In this document: piece after piece, positions 63,347-64,000 of the stretch
Layout of the letters: the number at the start of each line of letters is the position of its first letter
How positions within the stretch are numbered: the stretch's first letter is position 1
Source: Psychroflexus sp. ALD_RP9
GTDB lineage: Bacteria > Bacteroidota > Bacteroidia > Flavobacteriales > Flavobacteriaceae
Reading direction: 5' to 3'
NCBI RefSeq assembly: GCF_017311165.1
Contig: NZ_CP062973.1
Span: 2,402,001 to 2,466,000, forward strand
DNA length: 64,000 nucleotides
Notes under the pieces: generated by a model
Databases searched by the model: none
What the model was told of the DNA's origin: nothing
The model's input: only the letters and a program-made list of their open reading frames with translations
Made by a program: the position numbers and the translations under genes

Positions 63347-64000
63347 TTAATTAGCGTTAATACTATTTTTAGCATAATTATGCCATTTTTCAATACACTG
63401 CTGCATATCTTTAGGTAAATCTGCTTCAAACTTTAAAAATGCTCCTGTAGTTGGGTGTTCAAACCCTAAGGTTTTAGCATGTAAGGCTTGACGTGGTAAA
63501 ATTTTAAAGCAATTATCTACAAACTGTTTGTATTTAGTAAAAGTTGTTCCTTTTAAAATTTTATCGCCACCGTAGCGCTCATCGTTAAATAACGTATGAC
63601 CGATGTGTTTCATATGCACACGAATTTGATGTGTACGACCCGTTTCTAATTGACAACTCACTAAAGTCACGTAACCTAAGCGTTCAATAACTTTATAATG
63701 CGTAATAGCTGGCTTACCTTGATCTGCGTCATCACCTTCAAAAACTATATTTTGTAGGCGATTTTTAGGATTACGACCAATATTACCTTCTACTCGACCT
63801 TCATCCTCTTTTATATTTCCCCACACAATAGCAACGTATTCACGTTCACTTGTTTTATTAAAAAATTGTTTTGAAAGATGCGTCATAGCTTTTTCTGTTT
63901 TGGCAACAACAAGCAAACCACTTGTATCTTTGTCAATTCTATGAACTAAACCTGGGCGATCACTAGAATTATTTGGTAGGTGGTCAAAGTGATAAACTAA
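63347..64000 (-). CDS. RluA-family pseudouridine synthase (5' end cut by window edge)
   Basis: The visible 217 codons run to base 64000 without a start; the ATG at 63916 is internal. The catalytic motif HRIDKDTSGLLVVAKT (aspartate in RIDKDTSG), the RTHQIRVHM motif and HAKTLGFEHP are those of the RluA/RluD group, which modifies 23S rRNA uridines. An N-terminal S4 domain, if present, is outside the window. It converges on the DoxX-like gene with two bases between. Confidence 0.93.
   Translation of the reverse strand, partial: LVYHFDHLPNNSSDRPGLVHRIDKDTSGLLVVAKTEKAMTHLSKQFFNKTSEREYVAIVWGNIKEDEGRVEGNIGRNPKNRLQNIVFEGDDADQGKPAITHYKVIERLGYVTLVSCQLETGRTHQIRVHMKHIGHTLFNDERYGGDKILKGTTFTKYKQFVDNCFKILPRQALHAKTLGFEHPTTGAFLKFEADLPKDMQQCIEKWHNYAKNSINAN

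Noticed and set aside
1..64000. tRNA, rRNA, CRISPR, prophage or integrative element
   Set aside because: No tRNA T-arm signature, rRNA stretch, repeat-spacer array, integrase or phage structural gene was seen on either strand.

Overview
The window is a 64-kb chromosomal segment of a low-GC member of the Bacteroidota, most likely a marine or cold-water Flavobacteriaceae. The evidence is consistent across the window: AT-rich intergenic DNA, many copies of the Bacteroidota-type -7 promoter element (TAnnTTTG) in place of E. coli-type boxes, no Shine-Dalgarno dependence, a type IX secretion (T9SS) sorting domain, a short RpoD without region 1.1, DUF4212/SSS symporter pairs, a YtxJ-like bacilliredoxin and a DTE-type proteorhodopsin paired with blh. 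Genus and species cannot be fixed from sequence alone. No tRNA, rRNA, CRISPR array, prophage or complete insertion sequence was seen, and no gene-free gap exceeds 300 bases.

Layout. 1-9.1 kb: 5'-part of recQ (runs off the left edge), a divergent four-cysteine Rrf2 regulator, an SLC13/RCK permease with a palindromic operator candidate, PhzF-like isomerase, YtxJ-like thiol protein, a 1012-aa T9SS cargo protein and a DUF429 protein. 9.2-15 kb: topoisomerase IV block (parE, a small membrane gene, parC), a lipoprotein and an XRE regulator. 15-31 kb: housekeeping genes (M14 peptidase, Lrp/AsnC regulator, HPF, FAD/Fe-S oxidoreductase, LpxH-like phosphoesterase, aroC, DAACS symporter, clpB, OmpW-like protein, beta-lactamase-fold hydrolase, PH-domain protein, apbE).

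31.1-42.1 kb: the most interesting block, a co-directional short-chain-carboxylate acquisition cluster on the minus strand. In transcription order it holds a domesticated IS1-type zinc-ribbon/HTH protein, a porin, a DUF4212 small subunit, an acetate-type SSS symporter, a 64-aa two-helix membrane protein, a CrbS-like SLC5-STAC-histidine kinase, a receiver-only response regulator, and a 1286-aa natural fusion of a propionyl-CoA-synthetase-like enzyme to an acetyl-CoA synthetase. Together they would carry acetate or propionate across the outer membrane, across the inner membrane, and into acyl-CoA. The response regulator has no DNA-binding domain, and the zinc-ribbon/HTH protein at the head of the cluster is a candidate for the missing output.

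42.2-48.5 kb: peroxide and sulfur genes (yaaA, CstB-like persulfide dioxygenase/rhodanese, di-haem cytochrome c peroxidase, an unannotated 39-aa ORF, APS-type cysH), followed by divergent proteorhodopsin and blh, which supplies retinal from beta-carotene. 48.5-64 kb: clpC, gyrA, a TPR protein, rpoD, FKBP isomerase, DUF2452, OmpA lipoprotein, upp, a cysteine-less ArsC-like protein, an FAD oxidoreductase, DUF4251 lipoprotein, zinc alcohol dehydrogenase, a DoxX-like protein and the 3'-part of an rluD-like gene running off the right edge.

Several starts were moved inward from the longest ORF because a -7 element or in-frame overlap lies inside the extension (Rrf2, M14 peptidase, clpB, OmpW-like, proteorhodopsin, upp). 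Intrinsic terminators separate most convergent pairs.
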